Assembly (NCBI RefSeq): GCF_000023465.1
Contig: NC_014041.1
Coordinates: 3,292,001 to 3,356,000, forward strand
Source: Zunongwangia profunda SM-A87
GTDB lineage: Bacteria > Bacteroidota > Bacteroidia > Flavobacteriales > Flavobacteriaceae
Length of the DNA: 64,000 nucleotides
Reading direction: 5' to 3'
Part shown: piece by piece, positions 1 through 8,669 of the stretch
Layout of the letters: every line of letters starts with the position of its first letter
How positions within the stretch are numbered: the first letter of the stretch is position 1
Translations under genes and position numbers: made by a program
The notes under the pieces: model-generated
Seen by the model: the letters and a program-made list of their open reading frames with translations, nothing else
The model's database searches: none
What the model was told of the DNA's origin: nothing

Positions 1-1
1 A

Positions 2-1504
2 CTCACTAACGTAAACTCTAATGCTTTGGTATTAAGCCCAAGATATATTCAAAAACTAAAAGCGCTGGCTGATGTTTTTAGACCTTATGGCATTCAGGTT
101 TATCTAACCGCAAGATTTTCGGCACCTATAGAAACCGGTGATTTAGAAACGGCCGATCCTCTTAATGCTGAAGTTAAGCAATGGTGGAAAAATAAAGCTG
201 ACGAGATTTATGCTGCAATCCCCGATTTTGGAGGCTTTTTAGTAAAGGCGAACTCTGAAGGACAGCCAGGTCCAAATAACTACGGAAGGTCTCACGTAGA
301 TGGTGCAAATATGCTTGCTGAAGCTGTTGCTCCTCACAATGGGATTATCATGTGGCGTGCTTTTGTATATTCTGAAGAAAAACCTGAAGACCGCGCAAAA
401 CAGGCCTATTCAGAATTTAAACCTTTTGATGGAAAATTTAAGGATAATGTGTTGGTTCAGGTAAAAAATGGAGCTATCGATTTTCAGCCACGAGAACCTT
501 TCCATCCTTTATTTGGTGCCATGCCAAACACTCCTTTAATGATGGAATTTCAGATCACACAGGAATATCTGGGCGGAATGTCTCATTTGGTCTTCCTACC
601 TCAACTTTTTGAAGAAGTTTTAGAAGAAGACACCTATACACAAGGCAAAGGAAGCACAGTAGCCAAAATAATAGATGGACAACTAAGCAATAAAAAGCTT
701 ACCGGGATGGCGGGTGTAGCTAATATAGGAACGGCAAAAAACTGGACGGGCCATCCTTTTGGTCAGGCAAACTGGTATGGCTTCGGCAGGCTTGCCTGGG
801 ATCCGGAAACCAGTGCTAAAACCATAGCACAAGATTGGCTTAAAATGACCTTTACGAATGATAGCGATTTTGTAGATCCTATGACCAGATTATTACTAGA
901 ATCCAGAGAAGCGGTCGTTAATTATATGACGCCGCTTGGATTACATCATATTATGGCAGCAAATCATCATCAGGGCCCCGGGCCATGGGTTAAAGATATG
1001 CCCAGACCAGATTGGACATCAGTATATTATCATAAAGCAGCCGCAGACGGAATTGGCTTTGACAGAACTTCAAGCGGAAGTAATGCCTTAGAGCAATACG
1101 CCCCGGAAATTCAGAAAAAATATAGTGATCCCGCAACAACTCCAGACAAATATCTGCTTTGGTTTCATCATTTACCCTGGGACTATAAAATGAAAAGTGG
1201 AAAAACACTTTGGTATGAAATTGCAGCGCATTATCAAAAAGGAGTTGAACAGGTTGAGGGTATGCAGAAAACCTGGCAAAAAATGCAGAAATATGTAAAT
1301 CCGCAGGTTTTCGAAAAAACAAATATGCTCTTGAACATCCAGTTAAAAGAAGCTAAACAATGGAGAAATGCTTGCCTGCTTTATTTTCAGCAATTTTCGA
1401 AAATGGATTTCCCGGATTTCATTCCTGAAATGACAAAAGACCTAAACTATTATAAATCATTGAAGCTGCCTTATGCTCCCGGTATAAGCCCTTCATGGAA
1501 TTAA
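2..1504 (+). CDS. GH67 alpha-glucuronidase, 5' truncated by window edge
   Basis: This enzyme removes 4-O-methyl-D-glucuronic acid from the non-reducing end of short aldouronic acids released from glucuronoxylan. The reading frame is open to the first base, so the N-terminal domain lies outside the window and the true start is not visible; a TTG at 26 is only an internal codon. The central (beta/alpha)8 domain and C-terminal helical domain are present. Strong GH67 motifs are VKANSEGQPGP (Glu at 257-259, probable general acid), IDFQPREP (Asp at 479-481) and ITQEYLG (Glu at 563-565); the spacing of the last two matches the paired catalytic bases known from Cellvibrio GlcA67A. It is followed after 7 bp by the SDR gene and then GH10 and GH115, so it probably belongs to one xylan operon. 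Family assignment is very secure; the residue mapping is from memory of the family. Confidence 0.96.
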   Translation, partial: LTNVNSNALVLSPRYIQKLKALADVFRPYGIQVYLTARFSAPIETGDLETADPLNAEVKQWWKNKADEIYAAIPDFGGFLVKANSEGQPGPNNYGRSHVDGANMLAEAVAPHNGIIMWRAFVYSEEKPEDRAKQAYSEFKPFDGKFKDNVLVQVKNGAIDFQPREPFHPLFGAMPNTPLMMEFQITQEYLGGMSHLVFLPQLFEEVLEEDTYTQGKGSTVAKIIDGQLSNKKLTGMAGVANIGTAKNWTGHPFGQANWYGFGRLAWDPETSAKTIAQDWLKMTFTNDSDFVDPMTRLLLESREAVVNYMTPLGLHHIMAANHHQGPGPWVKDMPRPDWTSVYYHKAAADGIGFDRTSSGSNALEQYAPEIQKKYSDPATTPDKYLLWFHHLPWDYKMKSGKTLWYEIAAHYQKGVEQVEGMQKTWQKMQKYVNPQVFEKTNMLLNIQLKEAKQWRNACLLYFQQFSKMDFPDFIPEMTKDLNYYKSLKLPYAPGISPSWN

Positions 1505-1511
1505 AAATGAT

Positions 1512-2255
1512 ATGAACTCGAATTTAACTGCTATAGTAACCGGTGGTAACGCCGGACTAGGATTTGCCACAGCTAAAAAACTTTGTAATGAAGGAATAAC
1601 TACATACGTTATTGGCCGAAACAAAGAAAAAACTTTAAAAGCCTGCGAAGAAATTGGCGAATACGCAAAACCATTTATTTTAGATTTAACCGATTTGGAT
1701 AAAATCCCTGCGGCGATTACCGAAATTGCTAAAGAAGCAGGCAGAATCGACATCCTGGTTAATAATGCAGGAATCAACATGAAAAAAGAATTTCTGGAAG
1801 TCGAAAATGATGAATTTCAGAACATCTTGCATACAAATGTTACCAGCGTTTTTGCTATAAGCCGGGAAGTTGCAAAAGTGATGAAGGAAAACGGCAAAGG
1901 AAGTATTATCAACATCAGTTCAATGGCTGCGCAATACGGAATTCCACATGTTATTGCCTATTCTGCAAGTAAGACTGCGGTAGAAGGTATGACCAGAGCT
2001 ATGGCAGTAGATTTGGCGAAGTTTGGCATACGGGTAAATTGCGTGGCTCCCGGATTTATTAAAACAAATATGTCCAGCAAAGCTTTAGATAGTGATCCCG
2101 AAAGAAAAAATAAAGTACTGGGAAGAACTCCTATGGGTAAATTAGGCGAACCGGCAGATATCGGTGACGCTGTTTTTTATTATGCCACAGATCTTTCAAA
2201 ATTCACTACAGGAACAGTGTTACCTATCGATGGTGGTAATTCAATTGGCTTTTAA
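1512..2255 (+). CDS. SDR-family oxidoreductase, probable hexuronate-pathway reductase
   Basis: This is a classical short-chain dehydrogenase/reductase of 247 residues. The N-terminal Rossmann motif TGGNAGLG is at residues 10-17, NNAG follows strand 4, and the catalytic set is Ser137, Tyr150 and Lys154 (YSASK). The C-terminal LPIDGGNS tail is typical of the KduD/gluconate 5-dehydrogenase branch. The ATG lies 7 bp after the GH67 stop, so the two are almost certainly co-transcribed. Because GH67 and GH115 release (methyl-)glucuronate, the likely role is NAD(P)H-dependent reduction of a keto-uronate such as D-fructuronate to D-mannonate, in place of a UxuB-type enzyme. The substrate is inferred from context only; gluconate or 2-keto-3-deoxygluconate oxidoreductase are alternatives. 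Confidence 0.9.
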   Translation: MNSNLTAIVTGGNAGLGFATAKKLCNEGITTYVIGRNKEKTLKACEEIGEYAKPFILDLTDLDKIPAAITEIAKEAGRIDILVNNAGINMKKEFLEVENDEFQNILHTNVTSVFAISREVAKVMKENGKGSIINISSMAAQYGIPHVIAYSASKTAVEGMTRAMAVDLAKFGIRVNCVAPGFIKTNMSSKALDSDPERKNKVLGRTPMGKLGEPADIGDAVFYYATDLSKFTTGTVLPIDGGNSIGF

Positions 2256-2300
2256 GCATACAAAGTAAACGATCCTGAGCCAAGGCTCGGAGCTTTTAAT

Positions 2301-2313
2301 TTCGATGATCGAA
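2301..2313. promoter_or_regulatory. 13-bp perfect inverted repeat upstream of GH10
   Basis: TTCGATGATCGAA has 6-bp arms around a single base, in the 113-bp gap between the SDR and GH10 genes. The core TCGATnATCGA recurs upstream of the second susC at 45067-45077. It could be an operator; no T-tract follows, so it does not look like a terminator. Function is unproven. Confidence 0.35.
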
Positions 2314-2368
2314 CAAAACAATAAAAGAATTAACCAGACCTGAACCTGGTATACATAATGCGTAAAAA

Positions 2369-3493
2369 ATGAAACATAAAAAACAACTGCACTATCTTTT
2401 GATCTTATTGCTTTTTGGCATTATTTCGTGTAAGGATCAGCAAAAAACAAAGGATATTACTGCTAAAGAAGACCCAAAGAAAGAAAAAGGACTCAAAGAT
2501 TATTTTGCCGAAGATTTCCCTATGGGCGTTGCGGTTTCACCGGCTTCACTTGAAGGAAAATCAAAAGAATTAATTTTAGCGGAATATAACAGCTTAACTC
2601 CTGAAAACGTAATGAAAATGGGGGTAATTCATCCAAAAAAAGATGAATTTAACTGGGCACCAGCCGATAAAATAGTAGCATTTGCTCAGGAAAACGGGCT
2701 TAAAGTACGCGGTCACGCCCTGGTTTGGCATCAACAAACCGGTGACTGGATTTTTAAAGATGACAAGGGCAATGATGTTAGCAGGGAGGTCTTACTAGAC
2801 CGAATGAAAGCTCATATCGACTCGGTTGTTGGTCGATACAAAGGAAAAATATATGCCTGGGATGTGGTGAATGAAGCAATTGACGATAATCCGCAGAACT
2901 TTCTAAGAAATTCAAAGTGGCTTGAAATCATCGGAGATGATTTTCTTACCAAAGCATTTGAATTTGCTCACGCAGCCGATCCCAATGCCAAGTTATTTTA
3001 TAATGATTACAATATTATTATTCCGGAAAAAAGAGACCGCGTTTTAAAACTAATCGATAAATTGAAAGCGGAAGGAGCGCCGATAAACGGAATCGGAATA
3101 CAGGGACACTGGTCTGTTTTTAATCCAAGTGAAGAGGAGTTACAACAGGCTTTAAAAATGTATACGGAAACCGGTCTGGATGTGCAGATTACCGAACTGG
3201 ATGTGTCTCTGTATAAATGGGAAAAAGAACAACGGGAACGACGCCCGGGCGATTCAGATGAGTTTACCGAAGAACGTAAACTTGCCCAAATAGAAGCCTA
3301 TCAAAAGTTCTTTAAAGTATTTAGGGAATATCGAGATAAGCTTACCGGGATCACTTTTTGGAATATTGCAGATCGCTATTCCTGGTTGGATCACTATCCT
3401 GTAGAAGGACGAAAAAACTATCCATTATTATTTGATGAAAATTACCAGAGAAAACAAGTTTATGATTCAGTTATCAAATTCAGTAAAAAGTAG
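2369..3493 (+). CDS. GH10 endo-1,4-beta-xylanase, lipoprotein
   Basis: This endo-xylanase cleaves the beta-1,4-xylose backbone with retention of configuration. It is 374 residues long, the usual size for a single-domain GH10. Residues 1-20 form a lipoprotein signal ending at lipobox GIISC with Cys21, so the protein should be anchored to a membrane, probably the outer one. The acid/base Glu169 sits in WDVVNEA and the nucleophile Glu276 in ITELDVS; WHQQTGDW and FWNIADRYSWL are further GH10 hallmarks. No carbohydrate-binding module is present. It lies in the xylan operon, and its last 32 bases overlap the chosen GH115 start. Cell-surface attack on xylan followed by SusCD uptake is the expected role. 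Confidence 0.97.
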   Translation: MKHKKQLHYLLILLLFGIISCKDQQKTKDITAKEDPKKEKGLKDYFAEDFPMGVAVSPASLEGKSKELILAEYNSLTPENVMKMGVIHPKKDEFNWAPADKIVAFAQENGLKVRGHALVWHQQTGDWIFKDDKGNDVSREVLLDRMKAHIDSVVGRYKGKIYAWDVVNEAIDDNPQNFLRNSKWLEIIGDDFLTKAFEFAHAADPNAKLFYNDYNIIIPEKRDRVLKLIDKLKAEGAPINGIGIQGHWSVFNPSEEELQQALKMYTETGLDVQITELDVSLYKWEKEQRERRPGDSDEFTEERKLAQIEAYQKFFKVFREYRDKLTGITFWNIADRYSWLDHYPVEGRKNYPLLFDENYQRKQVYDSVIKFSKK

Positions 3494-6251
3494 CAAGCAT
3501 TTATTTTCAGCGCTTTGTATTCTGTTAAGTGGCTTGGTATATGGACAAAATAATATTGTCTCACATACATCTGGCGAGGGCAGTTTCGGTTTAGTAACCA
3601 GCAAAAAGACTTCAAAATTAGTATTGGACACTTCAGATTTTGAAGGGGTAAATATTGCCGCAAAAAACCTTCAAAAAGATATTGAACGAGTTACCGGAAA
3701 ATTACCTGAGTTTATTTCCGAAGTAAAAGGAAACGGAAATGTAATTATTGGGACTATTGGTAGAAATAAAATGATCGATAGCCTGATTCAGCATCAAAAC
3801 ATCGACGTTTCTAAAATTCAGGGAAAATGGGAAGCCTATAGCATTCAAAAAATAGGGGAAGATCTTTTGATTATTGGTAGCGATAAACGCGGAACTATTT
3901 TCGGTATATACGAACTGTCAAAGCAAATTGGTGTTTCTCCCTGGTACTGGTGGGCGGATGTGCCGGCAAAAAAAGCAGATGAATTGTATATTGACAACGC
4001 TGGCTTAACCAGTACCGGTCCTAAAGTTCAGTATCGTGGGATTTTTATTAACGACGAAGCTCCTGCCCTATCCAGTTGGGTTACCGAAAATTACGGTAAG
4101 TTTAATCATGAATTCTATGAGCCGGTTTTTGAACTTATTCTACGCTTAAAAGGAAATTATATGTGGCCTGCAATGTGGGGAAAAGCTTTTTATGATGATG
4201 ATCCTGAAAATGGTGTTTTAGCAGATAAATATGGCATCGTTATGGGAACCTCTCACCACGAACCACTGATGCGCGCCCAGGCTGAATGGGGACGCTATGG
4301 TAGCGGTGACTGGAATTATGAAACCAACGCAGATACTTTAAAAAGCTTTTGGCGCAAGGGGATTGAACGAATGGGCGACCGTGAAAGCCTGGTTACCATT
4401 GGCATGCGTGGCGATGGGGATGAACCAATGACTGAAGGCACCGCCATTAGCTTACTGGAACGTATTGTTAAAGATCAGCGCGAGATTATAAGCGATGTGA
4501 CCCAAAAACCAGCTGAAAAAACACCGCAAGTCTGGGCACTTTATAAGGAAGTTCAGGATTATTACGATCAGGGAATGCGCGTACCTGATGATGTAACCTT
4601 ACTACTTGCCGATGATAACTGGGGAAATATCAGAAAGCTGCCTAAACTTAAAGATAGTACTAGAAGCGGAGGTTATGGGATCTATTATCACTTTGACTAT
4701 GTTGGCGGGCCAAGAAGTTATAAATGGATAAATACCACTCAAATTTCCAGAGTTTACGAGCAGATGTCGCTTGCTTACGCCTATCATGCCCGTAAGGTTT
4801 GGATTGTAAATGTTGGTGATTTAAAACCTATGGAGTACCCTATTAGTTTCTTTTTAGATTATGCGTGGAATCCGGAAGCTATTAAAATTGAAGAACTAAA
4901 GGCTTATCCTGAACAATGGGCTGCCGCTCAATTTGGAGAAAAGTATGCGCCTGAAATTGGAGAATTGCTACAAAAATATACCACGTATAACAGCCGAAGA
5001 AAACCCGAATTGCTATCTGAAAGAACCTATAGTCTAACGCAGTTTAATGAAGCTGAAGAAATCCTAAATGAATTTAATACATTAGAAAAAAAAGCAGATG
5101 AAATTGCTGAAAAATTGGCTCCAAAGTATCAATCGGCTTATTTTCAACTGGTGTTACACCCGGTAAAAGCTTCCGCAAATCTAAACAGAATGTATATCGC
5201 AGTGGCTAAAAACAAGCTTTATGCGGAACAACAAAGAAATACCACTAATACTCTTGCAGAAAAGGTTTCAGAATATTTTGATAAAGATGAAGCATTGACT
5301 TCAGCCTATCATACTATTGAAGATGGCAAGTGGAACCATATGATTTTTCAGCCTCATATTGGTTATTCTTCCTGGAGCGATCCTAAGCAAAATATCAAGC
5401 CGGAAACGATTAATATTGAAGTTCCCGAAGCAGCTGGTTTAGGTGTGGCTATACCGAATAGCAAAGATTATTTTCCAAAAAACACGGATCTTAGCTTACC
5501 AATATTCGATAAAAACAATACTGAATCTTATGTTGAAATTTTTAACCGCGGAAATGAAAAATTAGAAGTTAAACTAAAGAAATTGCCTAAATGGCTAAAA
5601 GCTTCTAAAACTAAAGCTGAAATTGGTGAACAGGAGCGTATCGTTTTAGCATTAGTTTCTGAAAAATTACCTAAGAACAGTACCAAAGAAAGTTTTGTAA
5701 TTCAATCTGATAATGAAAAAGTAAACATAGAGGTTTCTTACCAGCCATTTAGTTTTGCTCCTAAAGGTTTTGTGGCTAAAAACGGAATTATAAGTCTCCC
5801 TGCAAACAAATTTTTGGAAAACAAAGGCTGGGAAATAATTCCTGATTTAGGGCGAAGAGACATTGCCTTAAGACCAGAGAGCAGTTTTAGTCAGGAAGCT
5901 TCTGAAAATGCAAGCCTAACGTATCAATTTACGATTAAAGAAAATACTACAGCAAAAATGAGCTTTTTAATCTCACCAAGCTTAGATTTCCTCGATAATG
6001 GCGGACTCAAATTTGCTTACTCCATAGATGGTGGTACGCTAAAAACCCTGAATTTGCTTAAGGATACTAAAGATCACTGGGGCATTGCTGTAAGTAATAA
6101 TGTCACTAAAGTTGTTCAGGATCTAAGCTTAGAAAAAGGGGTGCATCAACTAAAGATTTATGCGGTAGATCCGGGAGTTGTGTTACAGCAAATTATTATT
6201 GAAACCAATACCTCAAATCCGTTACAGACTTACTTAGCGCCAAAAGAATAA
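3462..6251 (+). CDS. GH115 xylan alpha-1,2-glucuronidase
   Basis: GH115 enzymes remove (4-O-methyl)glucuronic acid from internal as well as terminal xylose residues of glucuronoxylan. About 929 residues follow from the ATG at 3462. That start is preferred because it leaves a compact signal peptide ending near LVYGQ; an ATG at 3435 or TTG at 3432 would only add a charged extension. The N-terminal region carries an alpha-glucuronidase accessory fold, the centre has conserved GH115 blocks (YWWADVP near 165, RGIFINDEAP, MYMWPAMW-like NYMWPAMWGKAF, GTSHHEPL, GMRGDGDEPM), and the C-terminal 300 residues form the GH115_C beta domain. The start lies inside the GH10 gene, which suggests translational coupling. 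It complements GH67, which needs terminal substitutions. Confidence 0.95.
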   Translation: MIQLSNSVKSSKHLFSALCILLSGLVYGQNNIVSHTSGEGSFGLVTSKKTSKLVLDTSDFEGVNIAAKNLQKDIERVTGKLPEFISEVKGNGNVIIGTIGRNKMIDSLIQHQNIDVSKIQGKWEAYSIQKIGEDLLIIGSDKRGTIFGIYELSKQIGVSPWYWWADVPAKKADELYIDNAGLTSTGPKVQYRGIFINDEAPALSSWVTENYGKFNHEFYEPVFELILRLKGNYMWPAMWGKAFYDDDPENGVLADKYGIVMGTSHHEPLMRAQAEWGRYGSGDWNYETNADTLKSFWRKGIERMGDRESLVTIGMRGDGDEPMTEGTAISLLERIVKDQREIISDVTQKPAEKTPQVWALYKEVQDYYDQGMRVPDDVTLLLADDNWGNIRKLPKLKDSTRSGGYGIYYHFDYVGGPRSYKWINTTQISRVYEQMSLAYAYHARKVWIVNVGDLKPMEYPISFFLDYAWNPEAIKIEELKAYPEQWAAAQFGEKYAPEIGELLQKYTTYNSRRKPELLSERTYSLTQFNEAEEILNEFNTLEKKADEIAEKLAPKYQSAYFQLVLHPVKASANLNRMYIAVAKNKLYAEQQRNTTNTLAEKVSEYFDKDEALTSAYHTIEDGKWNHMIFQPHIGYSSWSDPKQNIKPETINIEVPEAAGLGVAIPNSKDYFPKNTDLSLPIFDKNNTESYVEIFNRGNEKLEVKLKKLPKWLKASKTKAEIGEQERIVLALVSEKLPKNSTKESFVIQSDNEKVNIEVSYQPFSFAPKGFVAKNGIISLPANKFLENKGWEIIPDLGRRDIALRPESSFSQEASENASLTYQFTIKENTTAKMSFLISPSLDFLDNGGLKFAYSIDGGTLKTLNLLKDTKDHWGIAVSNNVTKVVQDLSLEKGVHQLKIYAVDPGVVLQQIIIETNTSNPLQTYLAPKE

Positions 6252-6293
6252 TTGTATGTTCCATATACAATTAGTTTAGTTTAATTAGAGTAA

Positions 6294-6316
6294 AGCCGGG
6301 TGGTACCCGGCTTTTT
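6294..6316 (+). terminator. Rho-independent terminator of the xylan enzyme operon
   Basis: A GC-rich hairpin (AGCCGGGT and ACCCGGCT arms, 3-base loop) is followed directly by a T run, 43 bp after the GH115 stop. It marks the end of the + strand GH67-SDR-GH10-GH115 unit. Confidence 0.85.
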
Positions 6317-6689
6317 GTTACTCTTCTTTCTATCTAAAAATTCTGTTTAAAATATCATAGAATATCAAAAAGAAAATCCTGGGATAAGCAAGGAGATTGG
6401 CGCTTATAAGTGAAGTCAGTAATTGAAAGTTAAGTGTGGATCACTATTAATAAGCGTTTAAATTTAAAAGCAAAGAATAAAAATAGGGTAGTGATAATTG
6501 ATAAATTAATTATCCCGATCCAGGCCGCATGGATCCTATATTTACAGGACACAAGGCTCAATTAGTTTATTTACTATAAACTATAGGAGAATTTCTTCTC
6601 AAGAAAATCCACACCATATTCCAGAGAAAAACTTATTACAGCCAAAAATCCAGAAACGAATTAAAACCTGTATTTAGCTGTAAAAAACA
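6317..6689. other. Gene-less spacer between convergent operons
   Basis: About 370 bp lie between the two terminators. I see no convincing open frame, repeat or promoter here; the stretch is AT-rich except for a short patch near 6510-6535. It may be decayed sequence. Confidence 0.5.
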
Positions 6690-6716
6690 AAAAAGAGAGC
6701 TTTAAAGCTCTCTTTT
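6690..6716 (-). terminator. Terminator of the susC-susD operon (bidirectional shape)
   Basis: Arms AAGAGAGCTT and AAGCTCTCTT form a hairpin flanked by A and T runs, 25 bp past the SusD stop on the - strand. It would serve the - strand unit and could also work on + strand read-through. Confidence 0.8.
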
Positions 6717-6740
6717 CTATATTATTTAAAAAGTTCAATT

Positions 6741-8660
6741 CTATTGATAGCCAGGGTTCTGGTAAGCATCTTTTTCTGCTTGTGATACATCCAGATTATC
6801 TAATTGTCCGCGAGGTATTGGTCTTAAATAATGATAAGGCTCAATATTCCTATTCGTTACGGTTGGGGTATGATCTGTGGCATCATTGCCACCAATCATA
6901 TAAGATCCAGCTAATTCGTTCCATTTTTGAGTACGTACCAGGTCATACCAACGATAGCCTTCACCAAAGTATTCCCGGGAACGCTCTGCCAAAATAAAAT
7001 CGATATCTATAACATCTGGCGTCGCTGCTATCATGGCCGCACTATTATCCTCGATACGTTCTTCCTGTTCGCCGTTATCATAACACCATTTGCCGGCTCG
7101 CGCCCTAATAACATTAATTAAATCATAAGCACTATAACTTCCTGTTGCTCCTTTTACGGCTGCTTCAGCCGCCAGGAAATAAAATTCAGAATATTTTGCT
7201 ATTGGAAAAGGACGGGTTAGTGCTCCATTAGGAGATCCTAAACCACCTCCGTTATCCGTGCGGTAAGTCCCTAATTTCCATAAACCTGGATAAAACCTTC
7301 TATTAATTTCATCTGGGTTTATAACATAATCTGATCTTCCTGGAAGTTCTCCCCCTCCGATGTTAGCACCATTTACATAAACAACATTATCATTATGTTC
7401 ATCTAAAAATGATATCACCGCATCACCTGGGGCTATTTCCATACCATTGGCTGCCGTTAATGTAGGTTCAGTTGCACCACCTTTATCCCAGTTTCCTCTA
7501 TAACTGGTGACAAATGTAGCATCATAGCGAGAATCTAATTCTTTCTCTTCAAAAGTTTCTGTTAATACACCAATAGGTGGTGCCATTCTTGTCCAAGGCC
7601 TACCATAACTTTGAGCAGCTTCTCTTTGTACTGCAGAAACGCCATCCACACTTATACTGGTGTAGTTAGATGTTACCATCCAAACTGCTGTATTAGCACT
7701 ACCCTCTGGACCACTATATCCTAAATCTGCCCCGTTATAAAGTTGGCTATCTTCAGTACGATCTGCATATAACATCATTTCATCATGACGATCGTTCGTG
7801 GCCACATGTACATTATAAAAACAATCTAGTAAACGATAAGGGCCTGGATTCTCAATTCCCTCAACAGCTAGATCATAGGCTTTTTGGAAATAATAAGAAG
7901 CATCCTGACCATCCGGATCTGTTCTTGGCGTTTCAGGATAGGTAGGAATATTATTAGGATTCTCTAACCACCAGGCATAGGTTAAATAAGCTTTTGATAA
8001 AAACAGCCGAGCTACGTTCTTGGTTACTGCTCCGGTTAAACGCGGATTATCAGGTAAATCGTTTACAGCTGTTTGTAAATCTGGCAAAATAGCCCTGGTA
8101 TAAACTTCAGGTACTGTATTACGCACAGAAGTCCTAACGGCAGAATTATTAAATGCTAATTCACCAGAACCCAAATCTAGTGGTACACCACCATAATTTT
8201 GCACTAATAAAAAGTAATTAAATGCCCTAAAAAACCTTGCTTCTGCAATTAGCAAATTATCGAGTCCTACCCCTTCAGCATTTTCAATAATACCGCTAGC
8301 CGTATTTATTGCGGGAAAAGCATTTCCCCAAACAACACCTACTGAAAATCCACTTTCTGAACTTAAATTACCTTGCCCGGCAAGATCTAAATCATAAAAG
8401 TTATTATTGGCACTTTGGGCGGCAACATATTCATCTGTACCTGTTTCTGTTAAGTTTAAATAATATGCAAATCCAAAGACGTTTCGCATATTCTGATATA
8501 AATATGTTAATCCTCCCTGAACCCCAGTTTCTGTAGTAAAAAAATCTGGAGTAAATACTCCTCTTGTTTCTTCTTTCAGTATATCATCTGTACAAGATTT
8601 TAAACCGAATACCGACACCATTGAAAATATGGCTATAGGTATAATTCTAAATTTTCTCAT
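6741..8660 (-). CDS. SusD/RagB family glycan-binding lipoprotein
   Basis: SusD proteins sit on the outer face of the outer membrane, bind oligosaccharides and form the lid of the SusC channel. This one has 639 residues with a lipoprotein signal ending at LKSC (Cys23), followed by an acidic stretch typical of surface-exported lipoproteins. The TPR-like SusD fold is recognisable from RFFRAFNYFLLVQNYGGVPL near residue 145, RLFLSKAYLTYAWW, and a C-terminal EFYFLAAEAAVKGA / RAREYFGEGYRWYDLVRTQKW-like block (here ERSREYFGEGYRWYDL). It ends in the common NPGY motif. It starts 9 bp after the SusC stop, so the two are one operon. Converging on the GH10/GH115/GH67 cluster, it probably binds glucuronoxylo-oligosaccharides; that ligand is inferred. 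Confidence 0.95.
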   Translation of the reverse strand: MRKFRIIPIAIFSMVSVFGLKSCTDDILKEETRGVFTPDFFTTETGVQGGLTYLYQNMRNVFGFAYYLNLTETGTDEYVAAQSANNNFYDLDLAGQGNLSSESGFSVGVVWGNAFPAINTASGIIENAEGVGLDNLLIAEARFFRAFNYFLLVQNYGGVPLDLGSGELAFNNSAVRTSVRNTVPEVYTRAILPDLQTAVNDLPDNPRLTGAVTKNVARLFLSKAYLTYAWWLENPNNIPTYPETPRTDPDGQDASYYFQKAYDLAVEGIENPGPYRLLDCFYNVHVATNDRHDEMMLYADRTEDSQLYNGADLGYSGPEGSANTAVWMVTSNYTSISVDGVSAVQREAAQSYGRPWTRMAPPIGVLTETFEEKELDSRYDATFVTSYRGNWDKGGATEPTLTAANGMEIAPGDAVISFLDEHNDNVVYVNGANIGGGELPGRSDYVINPDEINRRFYPGLWKLGTYRTDNGGGLGSPNGALTRPFPIAKYSEFYFLAAEAAVKGATGSYSAYDLINVIRARAGKWCYDNGEQEERIEDNSAAMIAATPDVIDIDFILAERSREYFGEGYRWYDLVRTQKWNELAGSYMIGGNDATDHTPTVTNRNIEPYHYLRPIPRGQLDNLDVSQAEKDAYQNPGYQ

Positions 8661-8669
8661 ATTTTCTAT

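Noticed and set aside
2330..2352. ACCAG/CTGGT hairpin before GH10 as a riboswitch or attenuator
   Set aside because: Only a 5-bp stem can form and there is no alternative structure or conserved riboswitch element.
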